Positions 33,998 to 43,444 of a DNA stretch of 64,000 nucleotides are shown piece after piece (position 1 is the first letter of the stretch; each line of letters begins with the position of its first letter). Source of the stretch: Massilia timonae CCUG 45783 (GTDB lineage: Bacteria; Pseudomonadota; Gammaproteobacteria; Burkholderiales; Burkholderiaceae_D); NCBI RefSeq assembly GCF_000315425.1, contig NZ_JH992922.1:1543226-1607225 (forward strand), read 5' to 3'. The position numbers were made by a program, and so were the translations under genes. The notes under the pieces were generated by a model. The model made no database searches. It saw nothing but the letters and a program-made list of their open reading frames with translations, and was not told where the DNA came from.

Positions 33998-36822
33998 CAG
34001 CGTCGTTTCGTGTCCAGCGGCTGGCCGTCGTCGTCGCGCTCTTCAGGCTGTCCCAGCCCGAGCTTCTGCAACTGCGGCAGGATCTTGCGCCGCTCGCCCA
34101 CCGCCACCACGATCATCCGGTCCGGATCGAGATACTCCCGCGCGACTCTGCGCACGTCTTCCACGCCGACCTGCGCCAGCTCCCGCGCCAGGCGATCGTA
34201 GTAATCCGGCGCCAGGCCATACACGAACAACTCGGTCAGGCTGGCGCCGATGTCGGCATTGGTCTCGAACTGGCCCGGCAGCGACAATAGCTGGGCATTG
34301 CGCGCCGCGTCGAGTTCGGCCTGCGACAAGGGCTGTTCGCGCATGGCCGCGATCTCGCGCAGGATCTCGCGCACCGATTCTCCGGTGGCGTCCTGCTGTA
34401 CGCTGGCCTCGACCGAGAACGGCGCCGGAGTGCGGTCGTAGTCGAAGTGCGAGTAGATGCCGTAGGTATAGCCTTTGGTTTCGCGCAGGTTGTTGTTGAG
34501 CCGGCTCGAGAACATGCCGCCCAGCGCGCCGTTCATCACTTGCAGGGCCGGGAAGTCGGGCGTGTCGCGACTCGGGCCCATGCAGGCCACCTGCAGCGCC
34601 GTTTGACCGGCGTCCGGCTGGTCGACCAGCACCAGGCGCGCCGCCGTGGGACGGGTCTCGGCCGGCTTCACCTCGGGTGCGTCGGCGGCCGGCCAGGCGC
34701 CGAATTGCGCCACGGCCAGCGCTTCCAGCTCGGCGCGCGTGATGTCGCCGGTGACCACCAGCGCCGCATTAGAGGGCACGTAGTGGCGCTGCCAGAAGCC
34801 GGCGATGTCCGCACGGGTAGTGGCGCGGATCGCGTCTTCGAGCCCCAGCTGGCCATAGGCCTTCGGATGCCCGCTGCCGAACAGGGCGCCCGCCGCGGCG
34901 AGGGCTGCCACTGTTTCAGGGTCGTCGCGCTGCTGCGTCAGGGAACCCAGGCGGTCCTGCCGCTGGCGCTCGATCTCGGCCGCCGGGAAGGCCGGATGCT
35001 GGACGATGTCGGCCACCACCTCGAGTGCGCGCGCAAAGGTCGCGCGCAGCGCCAGCAGCGACACGGTCGAGACGTCGTCGCTGCTGCCGGTGTCCATGAA
35101 GGCGCCCAGTTGCGCGATCTCGTCCGCGATCTGCGGCGCGCTGCGCGTGGCCGTGCCTTCTTCCAGCATCTGGGCCGTGAAGCCGGCCAGGCCGGGCAGC
35201 TTGACCGGATTGGCCGCGCCGCCGCTTTTCACCACCAGCTGGCTCGAGACCAGCGGCAGCGCCGGATTGTGGTGGTGGATCACAGTCAAACCGTTCTTGA
35301 GCTTGAAGCTCTCTCCGCGCGGCAGCGTCACCTTTGGCGTCGGGCCGGCCACGGGCGGCGTCGCACGCCACGGTTCGGCCTCGTTGAGCGCAGCTTGGGC
35401 GGGCTGCGGCGCGGTCTTGACCGGCTTGGACGCGCGCGGATCGTCGACCTTCGGCTTGCCGGGCACGCCGGTCACCACGGCGCGCGCCTCCGGCTTGAGC
35501 CAGGTCTGCACCGCGCGCTGCACGGCCGCCGCGTCGATGCTGCGCAGGCGCGCCAGGTCCCTGGCCAGGTAGCCCGGGTCGCCCGTGTACAGGTTGTAGT
35601 GGTTGAGCTGCTCGGCCAGGCCGTCGCCGCCGAGCTTTTCGAGCGACGCCAGCAGGGCCGTCTCCAGGCTGTTGCGGGCGCGTTCGACTTCCCGTTCGGT
35701 CGGGCCGTCCTTGCGCAGCCGTTCCAGCTCGGCGTCGATCGCCGCTTCCAGTTCCTGCGGCGTGTGGCCGGCGCGCGCGGTGACGTCGACCACGAAGGTC
35801 GAGCTCAAGGCCAGCGAGGTCTGGGTGCTCGACACGTCTTGCGCGATCTGGCGTTCGTACACCAGCGATTTGTACAGGCGGCTCGATTTGCCGCCGCCGA
35901 GGATGGTGGCGGCCACCGCCAGCTCGGCGTCGCCCGGCTGGTAGGCGGCTGGCGTCAGCCAGCCCATGAACACGCGCGGCAGCTCGACCCGGTCGCGCAC
36001 CACGACGCGGCGCTCGGCCGTGATCGAAGGCGTGACCACCGTGGGACGCACGACGTCCGGCCCGCGCCGCAGGCTGCCGAAATAGCGCTGCACCAGTTCG
36101 CGCGTCTTGCCCTTGTCGATGTCGCCGGCGATCACCAGGCTGGCGTTGTTGGGGCCATAGTAGTCGGTGAAGAATGCGCGCACGTCTTCCAGCCGCGCGC
36201 CCTGGATGTCGGCGTGCGAGCCGATGATCGAGGCCGCATACGGGTGGCCCTTGGGGAACAGCGTCTGCAGCAGCGCTTCCTCGACGAGGCCATACGGCTC
36301 GCCCTCGACGGTCTGGCGGCGCTCGTTGCGCACCACGTCCTGCTGGTTGCTCAAGGCCTGCTGGTCGAGCACGTCCAGCAGGTAGCCCATGCGGTCGGCA
36401 TGCACCCACAGCGCCAGCTCGAGCTGGTTGCTCGGCACCGTGTCGTAGTAGCTGGTGCTGTCGAAGCCGGTGCCGCCATTGCTGTCGGTCGCGCCGGCGC
36501 CTTCGAGCAGGCGGTCGGCCTCGCCGCGCGGGATGTGGCGGGTGGCGGCGAACATCATGTGCTCGAACAGGTGGGCGAAGCCGGTCAAGCCGGGCGCCTC
36601 GTTGGCCGGGCCCACGTGGTACCACAGGTTGACGGCCACGATCGGCAGGCGCTTGTCCTCGACCAGGATCAGCTGCAGGCCGTTGGGCAGCACGGTTTTT
36701 TCGAAGGCGATCGACGGGACCGGCGCCGAGGCGGTCGCAGGGGGCTGGTCCGGGACCTGGCCCGGCGCGCTAGCCGGAGCGGCGGCCAGCATCACCGGGA
36801 CCATCAGGGTGGAAATGTTCAA
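33997..36822 (-). CDS. Two-domain M16-family zinc peptidase (periplasmic insulinase-like)
   Basis: This 941-residue protein has a signal-like N-terminus (MNISTLMVPVMLAAAPASA when read from TTG). The first M16 domain carries the inverted zinc motif HLFEHMMF near residues 84-88 and the usual downstream Glu region. The second half (from about residue 500) repeats the fold without an HxxEH motif, as in the inactive half of PqqL/YmxG-type peptidases. TTG 36822 is preferred because GGAGAG lies just upstream; ATG 36804 is the next in-frame candidate. It likely degrades peptides in the periplasm. Confidence 0.9.
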   Translation of the reverse strand: MNISTLMVPVMLAAAPASAPGQVPDQPPATASAPVPSIAFEKTVLPNGLQLILVEDKRLPIVAVNLWYHVGPANEAPGLTGFAHLFEHMMFAATRHIPRGEADRLLEGAGATDSNGGTGFDSTSYYDTVPSNQLELALWVHADRMGYLLDVLDQQALSNQQDVVRNERRQTVEGEPYGLVEEALLQTLFPKGHPYAASIIGSHADIQGARLEDVRAFFTDYYGPNNASLVIAGDIDKGKTRELVQRYFGSLRRGPDVVRPTVVTPSITAERRVVVRDRVELPRVFMGWLTPAAYQPGDAELAVAATILGGGKSSRLYKSLVYERQIAQDVSSTQTSLALSSTFVVDVTARAGHTPQELEAAIDAELERLRKDGPTEREVERARNSLETALLASLEKLGGDGLAEQLNHYNLYTGDPGYLARDLARLRSIDAAAVQRAVQTWLKPEARAVVTGVPGKPKVDDPRASKPVKTAPQPAQAALNEAEPWRATPPVAGPTPKVTLPRGESFKLKNGLTVIHHHNPALPLVSSQLVVKSGGAANPVKLPGLAGFTAQMLEEGTATRSAPQIADEIAQLGAFMDTGSSDDVSTVSLLALRATFARALEVVADIVQHPAFPAAEIERQRQDRLGSLTQQRDDPETVAALAAAGALFGSGHPKAYGQLGLEDAIRATTRADIAGFWQRHYVPSNAALVVTGDITRAELEALAVAQFGAWPAADAPEVKPAETRPTAARLVLVDQPDAGQTALQVACMGPSRDTPDFPALQVMNGALGGMFSSRLNNNLRETKGYTYGIYSHFDYDRTPAPFSVEASVQQDATGESVREILREIAAMREQPLSQAELDAARNAQLLSLPGQFETNADIGASLTELFVYGLAPDYYDRLARELAQVGVEDVRRVAREYLDPDRMIVVAVGERRKILPQLQKLGLGQPEERDDDGQPLDTKRR

Positions 36823-36836
36823 ATACTCTCCGTAAT

Positions 36837-37778
36837 TCAATGACAACTGCCGATGCCGCGGTCGAGCGTCGCGCCGGCCGGCACCCGCTCGGGTTCGGCG
36901 GCCAGGAATTGCCACTCATAGCCGTCCGCCAGCAGCCGCAAACGCAGCACGCCGTCGAAGCTGGCTTCGCGCACCTCGCTATTATCCCGGATACGCAGGA
37001 AAGGCGTGGCGTAGGCGCCGCCGGTGCCGACCACGAACTGGCGCAGGCCGCGCGCGCGGTCCGGCCGCCCCCGGGCATCCTGGGGCGCGAAGCGCTCGTA
37101 GTCGTGGTCGTGGCCGGACAGCACCAGCTCGGCCCCGGCCCGGTGCAGGATGTCCCAGGCATCGATCATCCGGCCCGGGCCGCGGTGGCCGCCGGAACTG
37201 AAGGAAGGATGGTGCCAGAATGCCAGCGTACAAGAGGCGGTGCTGTTTTCCAGCTCGGCGCGCAGCCACGCCAGCTGGGCCGCGTGCCGTTCGCCTTTCA
37301 GGTTGCTGTTGAGCGAAACGAGCAGCCACGAACCCAAGCGCAGGCTGTAATAGCCATTGCCGTCGACTCCGCGCGCGCGCATGCCGAAGTAGTCGAAATA
37401 GGGCAGGGCGTCTTTGGTGTTGTACTCGTGGTTGCCCGGCGTCGGCCAGGTGCGCTCGCGAAAGCGGCCCCAGGTCGGGGCGTAGCAGTCGGCGAATTCG
37501 CGCGCCGTGCCATTCGGATAAGTGTGGTCGCCCAGGGGCAGCACCACGGCCCTGGGGTCGGCGCGCAGCGCCCATTCGACCAGGGTCGCGGTGGCGGCGG
37601 CGCCCGACCAGCGCGGGTCGGGATGCTTGCAGCGCGCGATGTCGCCGGCCGCATAGACCGTATGCGCCGTGGATGAAGCGTGGGCCGGCGCTGCATGGGG
37701 CGCTGCATGGGACAGCCCAAGCGCTGCGCAGGCCAGCGACAGCAGGATGGCGCCCGCGGCCGGGCGGCGCAGCGCCAT
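36837..37778 (-). CDS. Secreted metallophosphoesterase (purple-acid-phosphatase-like)
   Basis: This 313-residue protein has a signal peptide (ending LGLSHAAPHA). The calcineurin-like dinuclear metal motifs are in order: YAAGDIARC near 43, PLGDHTYPNG near 77, TPGNHEYNT near 107, FWHHPSFSS near 175 and LSGHDHDYERF near 210. The substrate is unknown, with phosphomonoesters or phosphodiesters probable. It starts 8 bp after the pncC stop on the same strand and is followed closely by the M16 peptidase gene, suggesting one transcript. Confidence 0.87.
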   Translation of the reverse strand: MALRRPAAGAILLSLACAALGLSHAAPHAAPAHASSTAHTVYAAGDIARCKHPDPRWSGAAATATLVEWALRADPRAVVLPLGDHTYPNGTAREFADCYAPTWGRFRERTWPTPGNHEYNTKDALPYFDYFGMRARGVDGNGYYSLRLGSWLLVSLNSNLKGERHAAQLAWLRAELENSTASCTLAFWHHPSFSSGGHRGPGRMIDAWDILHRAGAELVLSGHDHDYERFAPQDARGRPDRARGLRQFVVGTGGAYATPFLRIRDNSEVREASFDGVLRLRLLADGYEWQFLAAEPERVPAGATLDRGIGSCH

Positions 37779-37786
37779 CGCCGGTC

Positions 37787-38269
37787 TTACTCGACGAAGC
37801 GCAGGATGCCGCGCAGCGCGTGGGCGATGGCCTGCTCGCGCACCGCCTCGCGGTCGCCGGGGAATACCAGGCGCTCGGTATGGACATGGTCGCCGCGCGC
37901 CCAGCCGAAGCACACGGTGCCGATCGGCTTGCCGGGCACGGCGCCGGTCGGGCCGGCGATGCCGGTGGTCGAGACGCCGATGTCGGCATTGCTGTTGGCC
38001 ACGGCGCCCGCGGCCATGGCGGCGGCCACCTCTTCGCTGACCGCGCCGAACTGGGCGATCACGGCGTCGGGCACGTCCAGCATCTCGTTCTTGGCGGTGT
38101 TCGAATAGGTCACGAAGCCGCAGTCGAACCAGTCGCCCGAGCCGGGGATGGCGGTGAGCGTGTAGGCGATGCCGCCGCCGGTGCAGGATTCGGCGGCGGC
38201 CAGCATCAGGTTTTTGGGGCCGAGGGCGTCGCTGACTTTCTGGGCAAGATCGATGAGTTCGTTCGTCAC
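37787..38269 (-). CDS. pncC: Nicotinamide-nucleotide amidohydrolase (CinA C-terminal type)
   Basis: This 160-residue stand-alone CinA C-terminal domain deamidates nicotinamide mononucleotide to nicotinate mononucleotide in NAD recycling. AAAESCTGGGIAYTLTAIPGS is the defining motif, with SNTAKNEMLDV and VSTTGIAGPTG following. GGAGACGCACGTG before the ATG provides a ribosome-binding site. It is first of a probable three-gene run with the metallophosphoesterase and M16 peptidase. Confidence 0.93.
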   Translation of the reverse strand: MTNELIDLAQKVSDALGPKNLMLAAAESCTGGGIAYTLTAIPGSGDWFDCGFVTYSNTAKNEMLDVPDAVIAQFGAVSEEVAAAMAAGAVANSNADIGVSTTGIAGPTGAVPGKPIGTVCFGWARGDHVHTERLVFPGDREAVREQAIAHALRGILRFVE

Positions 38270-38578
38270 GTGCGTCTCCTTTGCAAGCCGCCGGCCGGGC
38301 GAGTGCCACGTCGGGAAACCGGTCGGACTTGCTTCATTCTAGCGCGCGGCGCGAGCGCACGGTGAGCAAACGGCAGGCCAAAGTTTCAAAAATTGCTACC
38401 CAAACCGCGAGCGAACGTTTACAGTGCCAGCCGCATTCTCATCCTGGCCCGGCTTGATAAATGTTTCGTGCGACACACAGCACAAGCGTGCTGCTATGCT
38501 GGGATGACCGATTTCTCGTCTTTGTTAGAACTTTTACATGCCGCGCATGCGTTCCCGTGAGCGGTCCGTGGAGGAAGC

Positions 38579-40615
38579 ATGAGCCGCCAGCGCTCTATCC
38601 GCAAGAAGCTGGTGGCGGTGGTGATGACGACCACGTTCGTCGCGCTGCTGGTCTCGATCGCCATCGTGATCGGCTATGACTTGCGCAGTTACCACCGCGC
38701 CCTGGTCAACGACCTCTCGACCCAGGCCGAACTGGTCGGCCACATGACGTCCGCCGCGCTGAGCTTCGACGATCCGCGCCTGGCCAACGAGAACCTGGCG
38801 CTGCTGCGCACCAGCCCCCTGGTGCGCGCCGCCGCCATCTACGATTTCCAGGGCAAGCTGTTCGCTTCCTACGCCGCCGCCGGCGAGCCACGCGATATTC
38901 CCCAACGCCTGGACGCGGCGAGCCTGCCCGGCGAAAACAGCGCGGAACTGGTGGTGCGCCAGCCCATCGTCGAGAATGGCGACACGGTCGGCACCGTCGT
39001 GCTGCGCGCCGAGAACCGCCTGCTGGCGCGCACCATCGACTATCTCGCGATCGCGGCCGGGGTGACCCTGCTGGCGATGGCGATCGCCTACCTGCTTATG
39101 TGGCGCCTGGGCCGCGGCATCACCGAGCCGATCATGGCGATCAGCGAAATCGCACGCGAGGTGGTGGCCACGCGTGACTATTCGCGCCGCGCGCCGCGCA
39201 TCGGCGACGACGAGGCGGCCGAGCTGGCCGACTCCTTCAACGCCATGCTGACCGAGATCGAGGGCCGCACCCGCGAGCTGGAAGACACGCACAGCACCAT
39301 CCTGCGCGAAGCCCAGCAGCGCACGCGCGCCCAGCAGGAAGTGATGCGCCTGAACGAGCAGCTGGAACAAAGAGTCGATGAGCGTACCCTGCAGCTGGCG
39401 CTGGCCAACGCCGAACTGGCCAACGCCAACGAGGAGGCGAAGAGCGCCAACCAGGCCAAGTCGGCCTTCCTGTCCTCGATGAGCCACGAGCTGCGCACCC
39501 CGCTCAACGCGATCCTCGGCTTCGCCCAGATCCTCACCTCCGACACGCTGCCCTCGACCCTGGAGCAGAAGAAGGAATTCGCGAACCACATCCTCAAGTC
39601 GGGCCGCCACCTGCTCACCCTGATCAACGAGATCCTCGACCTGGCCAAGGTCGAATCGGGCACCATCACGCTGTCGATGGAACCGGTGGCCCTGGCCGAC
39701 ATCCTGCTCGAAGTGCGCACCATGATCGAGCCGATCGCCGCCACCCGCAAGGTGCGCGCCCTGTTTCCGGCGGTGGACGGCGCGGTGGTGATGGCCGACC
39801 GCACGCGCCTGAAACAGGTGCTGCTCAACCTGTTGTCGAACGCGGTCAAGTACAACCGCGAAGAGGGCGCGGTCGTCGTCTCCTGCGAGCAGTCGGGGCC
39901 GGAGCGCCTGCGCCTGTCGGTGCAGGACACCGGCCACGGCCTGAATCCGGAGCAGCTGGCCAACCTGTTCCAGCCCTTCAACCGCCTGGGACAGGAAGCC
40001 GGCGCCCAGGAAGGCACCGGCATCGGCCTGGTGGTGACCAAGCGCCTGGTGGAACTGATGGGCGGCGAGATCGGCGTCACCAGCAGCCCGGGCGTGGGCA
40101 GCGTGTTCTCGATCGAACTGGGCAGCACCGCGCCGCTGGCGTCGGCGCTGCCCGAGCGCGGCCCGGAGGCGCAGGCGGCGCCGAGCGCCCCGCCCGCCGA
40201 AGGCGAGCCGCACCTGGTGCTGTACGTCGAGGACAACCCGGCCAACCTGCGGCTGGTGGAGGAAATCGTCGCCTTCCGGCGCGACCTGAGCCTGCTGTCG
40301 GCCCCCGACGGCCACCTCGGCCTGGCGCTGGCCAAGGCGCACCGCCCGGACGCCATCCTGATGGACCTGAACCTGCCGGGGATGAGCGGCTTCGAGGTGC
40401 TGCGCCAGTTGCGCGCCGATCCCGAGACCACCTGGATCCCCGTGATCGCGCTGACAGCCAACGCCATGCCGCGCGACATCGAGCGCGGCATGGCGGCGGG
40501 CTTCCACCGCTATCTCACCAAGCCGATCGACATCGACAAATTCACCGAAGCGATCAACAGTACGCTGGCGCAGCAGCCCGGGACGGGCCAGCCAGGCGAA
40601 AGGAAGGCCAGATGA
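38579..40615 (+). CDS. Hybrid sensor histidine kinase (periplasmic sensor, HAMP, HisKA, HATPase, REC)
   Basis: This 678-residue protein has membrane helices at about 12-32 and 155-178 enclosing a periplasmic CHASE8-like domain. A HAMP segment (GRGITEPIMAISEIAREV) and a coiled coil (about 220-295) follow. The HisKA box SSMSHELRTPLNAILGF has its phospho-His near 303. HATPase motifs include NLLSNAVKYN and GTGIGLVVTKRLVELMGG. A C-terminal REC domain (about 543-670) has phospho-Asp in ILMDLNLPGMSG. Its stop overlaps the start of the next gene by 4 nt (ATGA), so it is probably the kinase for that c-di-GMP regulator. GGAGGAAGC precedes the ATG. Confidence 0.95.
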   Translation: MSRQRSIRKKLVAVVMTTTFVALLVSIAIVIGYDLRSYHRALVNDLSTQAELVGHMTSAALSFDDPRLANENLALLRTSPLVRAAAIYDFQGKLFASYAAAGEPRDIPQRLDAASLPGENSAELVVRQPIVENGDTVGTVVLRAENRLLARTIDYLAIAAGVTLLAMAIAYLLMWRLGRGITEPIMAISEIAREVVATRDYSRRAPRIGDDEAAELADSFNAMLTEIEGRTRELEDTHSTILREAQQRTRAQQEVMRLNEQLEQRVDERTLQLALANAELANANEEAKSANQAKSAFLSSMSHELRTPLNAILGFAQILTSDTLPSTLEQKKEFANHILKSGRHLLTLINEILDLAKVESGTITLSMEPVALADILLEVRTMIEPIAATRKVRALFPAVDGAVVMADRTRLKQVLLNLLSNAVKYNREEGAVVVSCEQSGPERLRLSVQDTGHGLNPEQLANLFQPFNRLGQEAGAQEGTGIGLVVTKRLVELMGGEIGVTSSPGVGSVFSIELGSTAPLASALPERGPEAQAAPSAPPAEGEPHLVLYVEDNPANLRLVEEIVAFRRDLSLLSAPDGHLGLALAKAHRPDAILMDLNLPGMSGFEVLRQLRADPETTWIPVIALTANAMPRDIERGMAAGFHRYLTKPIDIDKFTEAINSTLAQQPGTGQPGERKAR

Positions 40616-43224
40616 TTTCCCTGTCCGACATCCGGCGCGCGCGCATCCTCGTCGTCGACGACGAGCCGGTGAACGTGCAGCTGCTCGAATACCTTCTCAA
40701 GACCACCGGCTACGAGAACGTCAGCTCCACCTACGATCCGCGCCAGGTGGTGGCGCTGCACCTCAAGCACCGCTTCGACCTGATCATCCTCGACCTGCAC
40801 ATGCCGGGCATGGACGGCTTCGAGGTGATGGAAGCCCTGAAGCCGCTGGAAAGCGATTCCTGGCTGCCGGTGCTGGTGGTGACGGCCGAGCCGGACAAGA
40901 AACTGGCGGCGCTCGAAGCCGGCGCGCGCGACTTCATCGGCAAGCCCATCGACACGGTCGAGGTGATGACGCGCATCCGCAACCTGCTCGAGGTGCGGCT
41001 GCTGCACCGCGAATCGATCGACTACGGCAGCCAGCTGGAGCGCCAGGTGCGCGAGCGCACCGCCGAACTGGCGCGCTTTCGCGGCGCGATGGACGCCACG
41101 CCCGACGCCCTGTTCCTGATCGACACCGCCAGCATGGCGATGGTCGACGTGTCGGAAGGCGCCTGCCGCATGCTGGGTTTTTCGCGCGACGCGCTGCTGC
41201 GCATCGACCCGGTGGCGCTGGGCCTGGCCACGCGCACCCAGCTCGAACGCCTGCTGGGCGGCGGCCCCGCCCACGATGGCGAGTCCGAGTCCGAGGCCGA
41301 CATCGTCGAGACCGAGCTGCTGCGCGCCGGCGGCGAAGGCTCGGTGGCGGTCGAGATCAGCTGGAAGCTGCAGGAACAGGACGTCGGGTACGCCGCGCAG
41401 CGCATGCTGATCGCGGTGGCGCGCGACATCAGCGAGCGCCTGCAGGCCCAGGAAAACCTGCGCCATGCGGCCAGCTACGACGCCCTGACCGGCCTGCCGA
41501 ACCGCACCCTGTTCTTCGAAAACCTGCGCGACACCATCGAGCTGGCCCAGGACAAGAACTGGCGCGTGGCGGTCCTGTGCATCACGCTCGACCGCTTCAA
41601 GGTGATCAACGACACGCTCGGCACGCGCGGCGGCGACGAGCTGCTGCGCCAGTTCAGCACGCGCCTGGTGCGCTGCGTGAAGGTGCGCGATTCGGTCGGC
41701 CGCCTGGGCGGCGACGAGTTCGCGCTGATCCTCACCATGCCGCGCGAGCAGCAGGACGCGGTGAACATGGCCAACGACGTGCGCGATTCCCTGCGCCTAC
41801 CGTTCGACCTGCACGGCCAGCCGGCCGCGCTGACGGCCAGCATCGGCATCGCCATGTACCCGGACGACACGACCGACCCGGGCGCGCTGGTCAAGTACGC
41901 CGATACCGCCATGGTGCGCGCCAAGGAGGCCGGCCGCGACGGCTACCGCTTCTTCACCGCCGGCATGAACGTGCAGGTGCTGGCGCGCCTGGACCTCGAG
42001 CTGGCCCTGCGCGGCGCGCTCGAAGATTCCCAGTTCGTGCTGCACTTCCAGCCCAAGATGGAATTGAACACCGGCCGCATCGCCGGCACCGAGGCCTTGC
42101 TGCGCTGGCACCGCCCCGGCTACGGCCTGGTGTATCCGGCCGAATTCGTGCCGGTGATGGAAGAGACGGGCCTGGTGGTGCGGGTCGGCGACTGGATCAT
42201 CGACGAAGCCTGCCGCCAGATCGCGGCCTGGAACGCGGCCGGCGTGCGCGACGTGCGGGTGGCGGTGAACGTGTCGAGCCGCCAGTTCGTCGAGGGCGAC
42301 CTGGAGGGCGTGATCAGGGACGCGCTGGCGCGCCACGACGTCGAACCGGGGCTGCTGGAGCTGGAGCTGACCGAGAGCGCGCTGATGCAGAACGCCGAGC
42401 GCACCACCGAGGTGCTCACGCGCCTGAAGGCGCTCGGGATCCGCATCGCGATCGACGATTTCGGCACCGGCTATTCGAGCCTGGCCTACCTGAAGCGCTT
42501 CCCGATCGACAAGCTCAAGATCGACATCGCGTTCGTGCGCGACATCGTCAACAATCCGGACGACGCCGCCATCGCGCTGGCCATCATCAGCATGGCGCAC
42601 AGCCTGCACATGCAGGTGATCGCCGAGGGCGTCGAGACGCGCGCCCAGATGGCCTACCTGCGGCGCCACCGCTGCGACCAGATCCAGGGCTTTTATTTCT
42701 CGCGCGCGCTGCCGGCCGACCAGCTGGCCGAGATGGTGCTGTCCAACCGCGCCAAGCCCGAAGAAAAGCAGACCGCCGACGACAAGGTGCAGACCCTGCT
42801 CGTCGTCGACGACGACCCGAACGTGCTCACCGCGCTGCACCGCCTGTTCCGGCGCGACGGCTACCGCGTGCTGACCGCGTCGTCGCCGGCCGAGGGCTTC
42901 GAATTGCTGGCGCTGTACCGCGTGCACGTGATCCTGTGCGACCAGCGCATGCCGGTGATGAGCGGCACCGAATTCCTCAGCAAGGTCAAGGAGATGTATC
43001 CCGAGACCATCCGCATCATTCTGTCGGGCTATACCGGAGTGGACTCGGTGCTCGATTCGATCAACCGCGGCGCGATCTACCGCTTCTACACCAAGCCGTG
43101 GGACGACCAGCAGCTGCGCGACAATGTCCGGCTCGCGTTCCGGCACTACTGGATGACGTACGGGCCGTATGACGATCGCAAGACGCCGCGCGAGGAGGAC
43201 CAGCGCGGCGAGGCGGCGGCCTAG
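40612..43224 (+). CDS. REC-PAS-GGDEF-EAL-REC cyclic-di-GMP response regulator
   Basis: This 870-residue protein has a receiver domain at each end. REC1 is about residues 8-125, with phospho-Asp in LIILDLHMPGMDG. A PAS-like region (about 150-280) follows, then GGDEF with RLGGDEFALI near 366. The EAL domain has TEALLRWHR near 493 and IDDFGTGYSSLAYLKRF. REC2 (about 735-855) has VILCDQRMPVMSG and an IYRFYTKPWDD end like those of RpfG-type receivers. Both catalytic domains look intact. The start overlaps the upstream hybrid kinase gene by 4 nt. Two separate phosphorylation inputs on one c-di-GMP enzyme are predicted. Confidence 0.95.
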   Translation: MISLSDIRRARILVVDDEPVNVQLLEYLLKTTGYENVSSTYDPRQVVALHLKHRFDLIILDLHMPGMDGFEVMEALKPLESDSWLPVLVVTAEPDKKLAALEAGARDFIGKPIDTVEVMTRIRNLLEVRLLHRESIDYGSQLERQVRERTAELARFRGAMDATPDALFLIDTASMAMVDVSEGACRMLGFSRDALLRIDPVALGLATRTQLERLLGGGPAHDGESESEADIVETELLRAGGEGSVAVEISWKLQEQDVGYAAQRMLIAVARDISERLQAQENLRHAASYDALTGLPNRTLFFENLRDTIELAQDKNWRVAVLCITLDRFKVINDTLGTRGGDELLRQFSTRLVRCVKVRDSVGRLGGDEFALILTMPREQQDAVNMANDVRDSLRLPFDLHGQPAALTASIGIAMYPDDTTDPGALVKYADTAMVRAKEAGRDGYRFFTAGMNVQVLARLDLELALRGALEDSQFVLHFQPKMELNTGRIAGTEALLRWHRPGYGLVYPAEFVPVMEETGLVVRVGDWIIDEACRQIAAWNAAGVRDVRVAVNVSSRQFVEGDLEGVIRDALARHDVEPGLLELELTESALMQNAERTTEVLTRLKALGIRIAIDDFGTGYSSLAYLKRFPIDKLKIDIAFVRDIVNNPDDAAIALAIISMAHSLHMQVIAEGVETRAQMAYLRRHRCDQIQGFYFSRALPADQLAEMVLSNRAKPEEKQTADDKVQTLLVVDDDPNVLTALHRLFRRDGYRVLTASSPAEGFELLALYRVHVILCDQRMPVMSGTEFLSKVKEMYPETIRIILSGYTGVDSVLDSINRGAIYRFYTKPWDDQQLRDNVRLAFRHYWMTYGPYDDRKTPREEDQRGEAAA

Positions 43225-43261
43225 GGTCTGGCTTGTTACTTGTTGGCAGTAGCAGCGGTTT

Positions 43262-43441
43262 TCAAATTAACCCGTACGCAGCGCAGTGCGCAAGGCCGGT
43301 CTGTCTGAATTCGATTGGTACATCTGCTGCATCTGCTGCAGTTGGACCCGGGTTGGCGCGAAACGATTGATCGATCTCGACCGCGCCGTGGATGAAGCGC
43401 GGCCCGAGCGGCGTGACCACGGGATGCGATTCCAGCGCCAT
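43262..43441 (-). CDS. Possible 59-codon hypothetical gene
   Basis: ATG 43441 begins 3 nt after the stop of the upstream membrane-protein gene and reads 59 codons (start MALESHPVVTPLGPRF) to TGA at 43262-43264. The spacing suggests co-transcription. No ribosome-binding site and no recognisable domain are seen, and other frames are also open here, so it may be spurious. Confidence 0.3.
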   Translation of the reverse strand: MALESHPVVTPLGPRFIHGAVEIDQSFRANPGPTAADAADVPIEFRQTGLAHCAAYGLI

Positions 43442-43444
43442 GCG

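Noticed and set aside
34447..36843. 798-codon plus-strand frame opposite the M16 peptidase gene
   Set aside because: No recognisable protein features; it is a GC-skew shadow of the minus-strand gene with its HxxEH motif.
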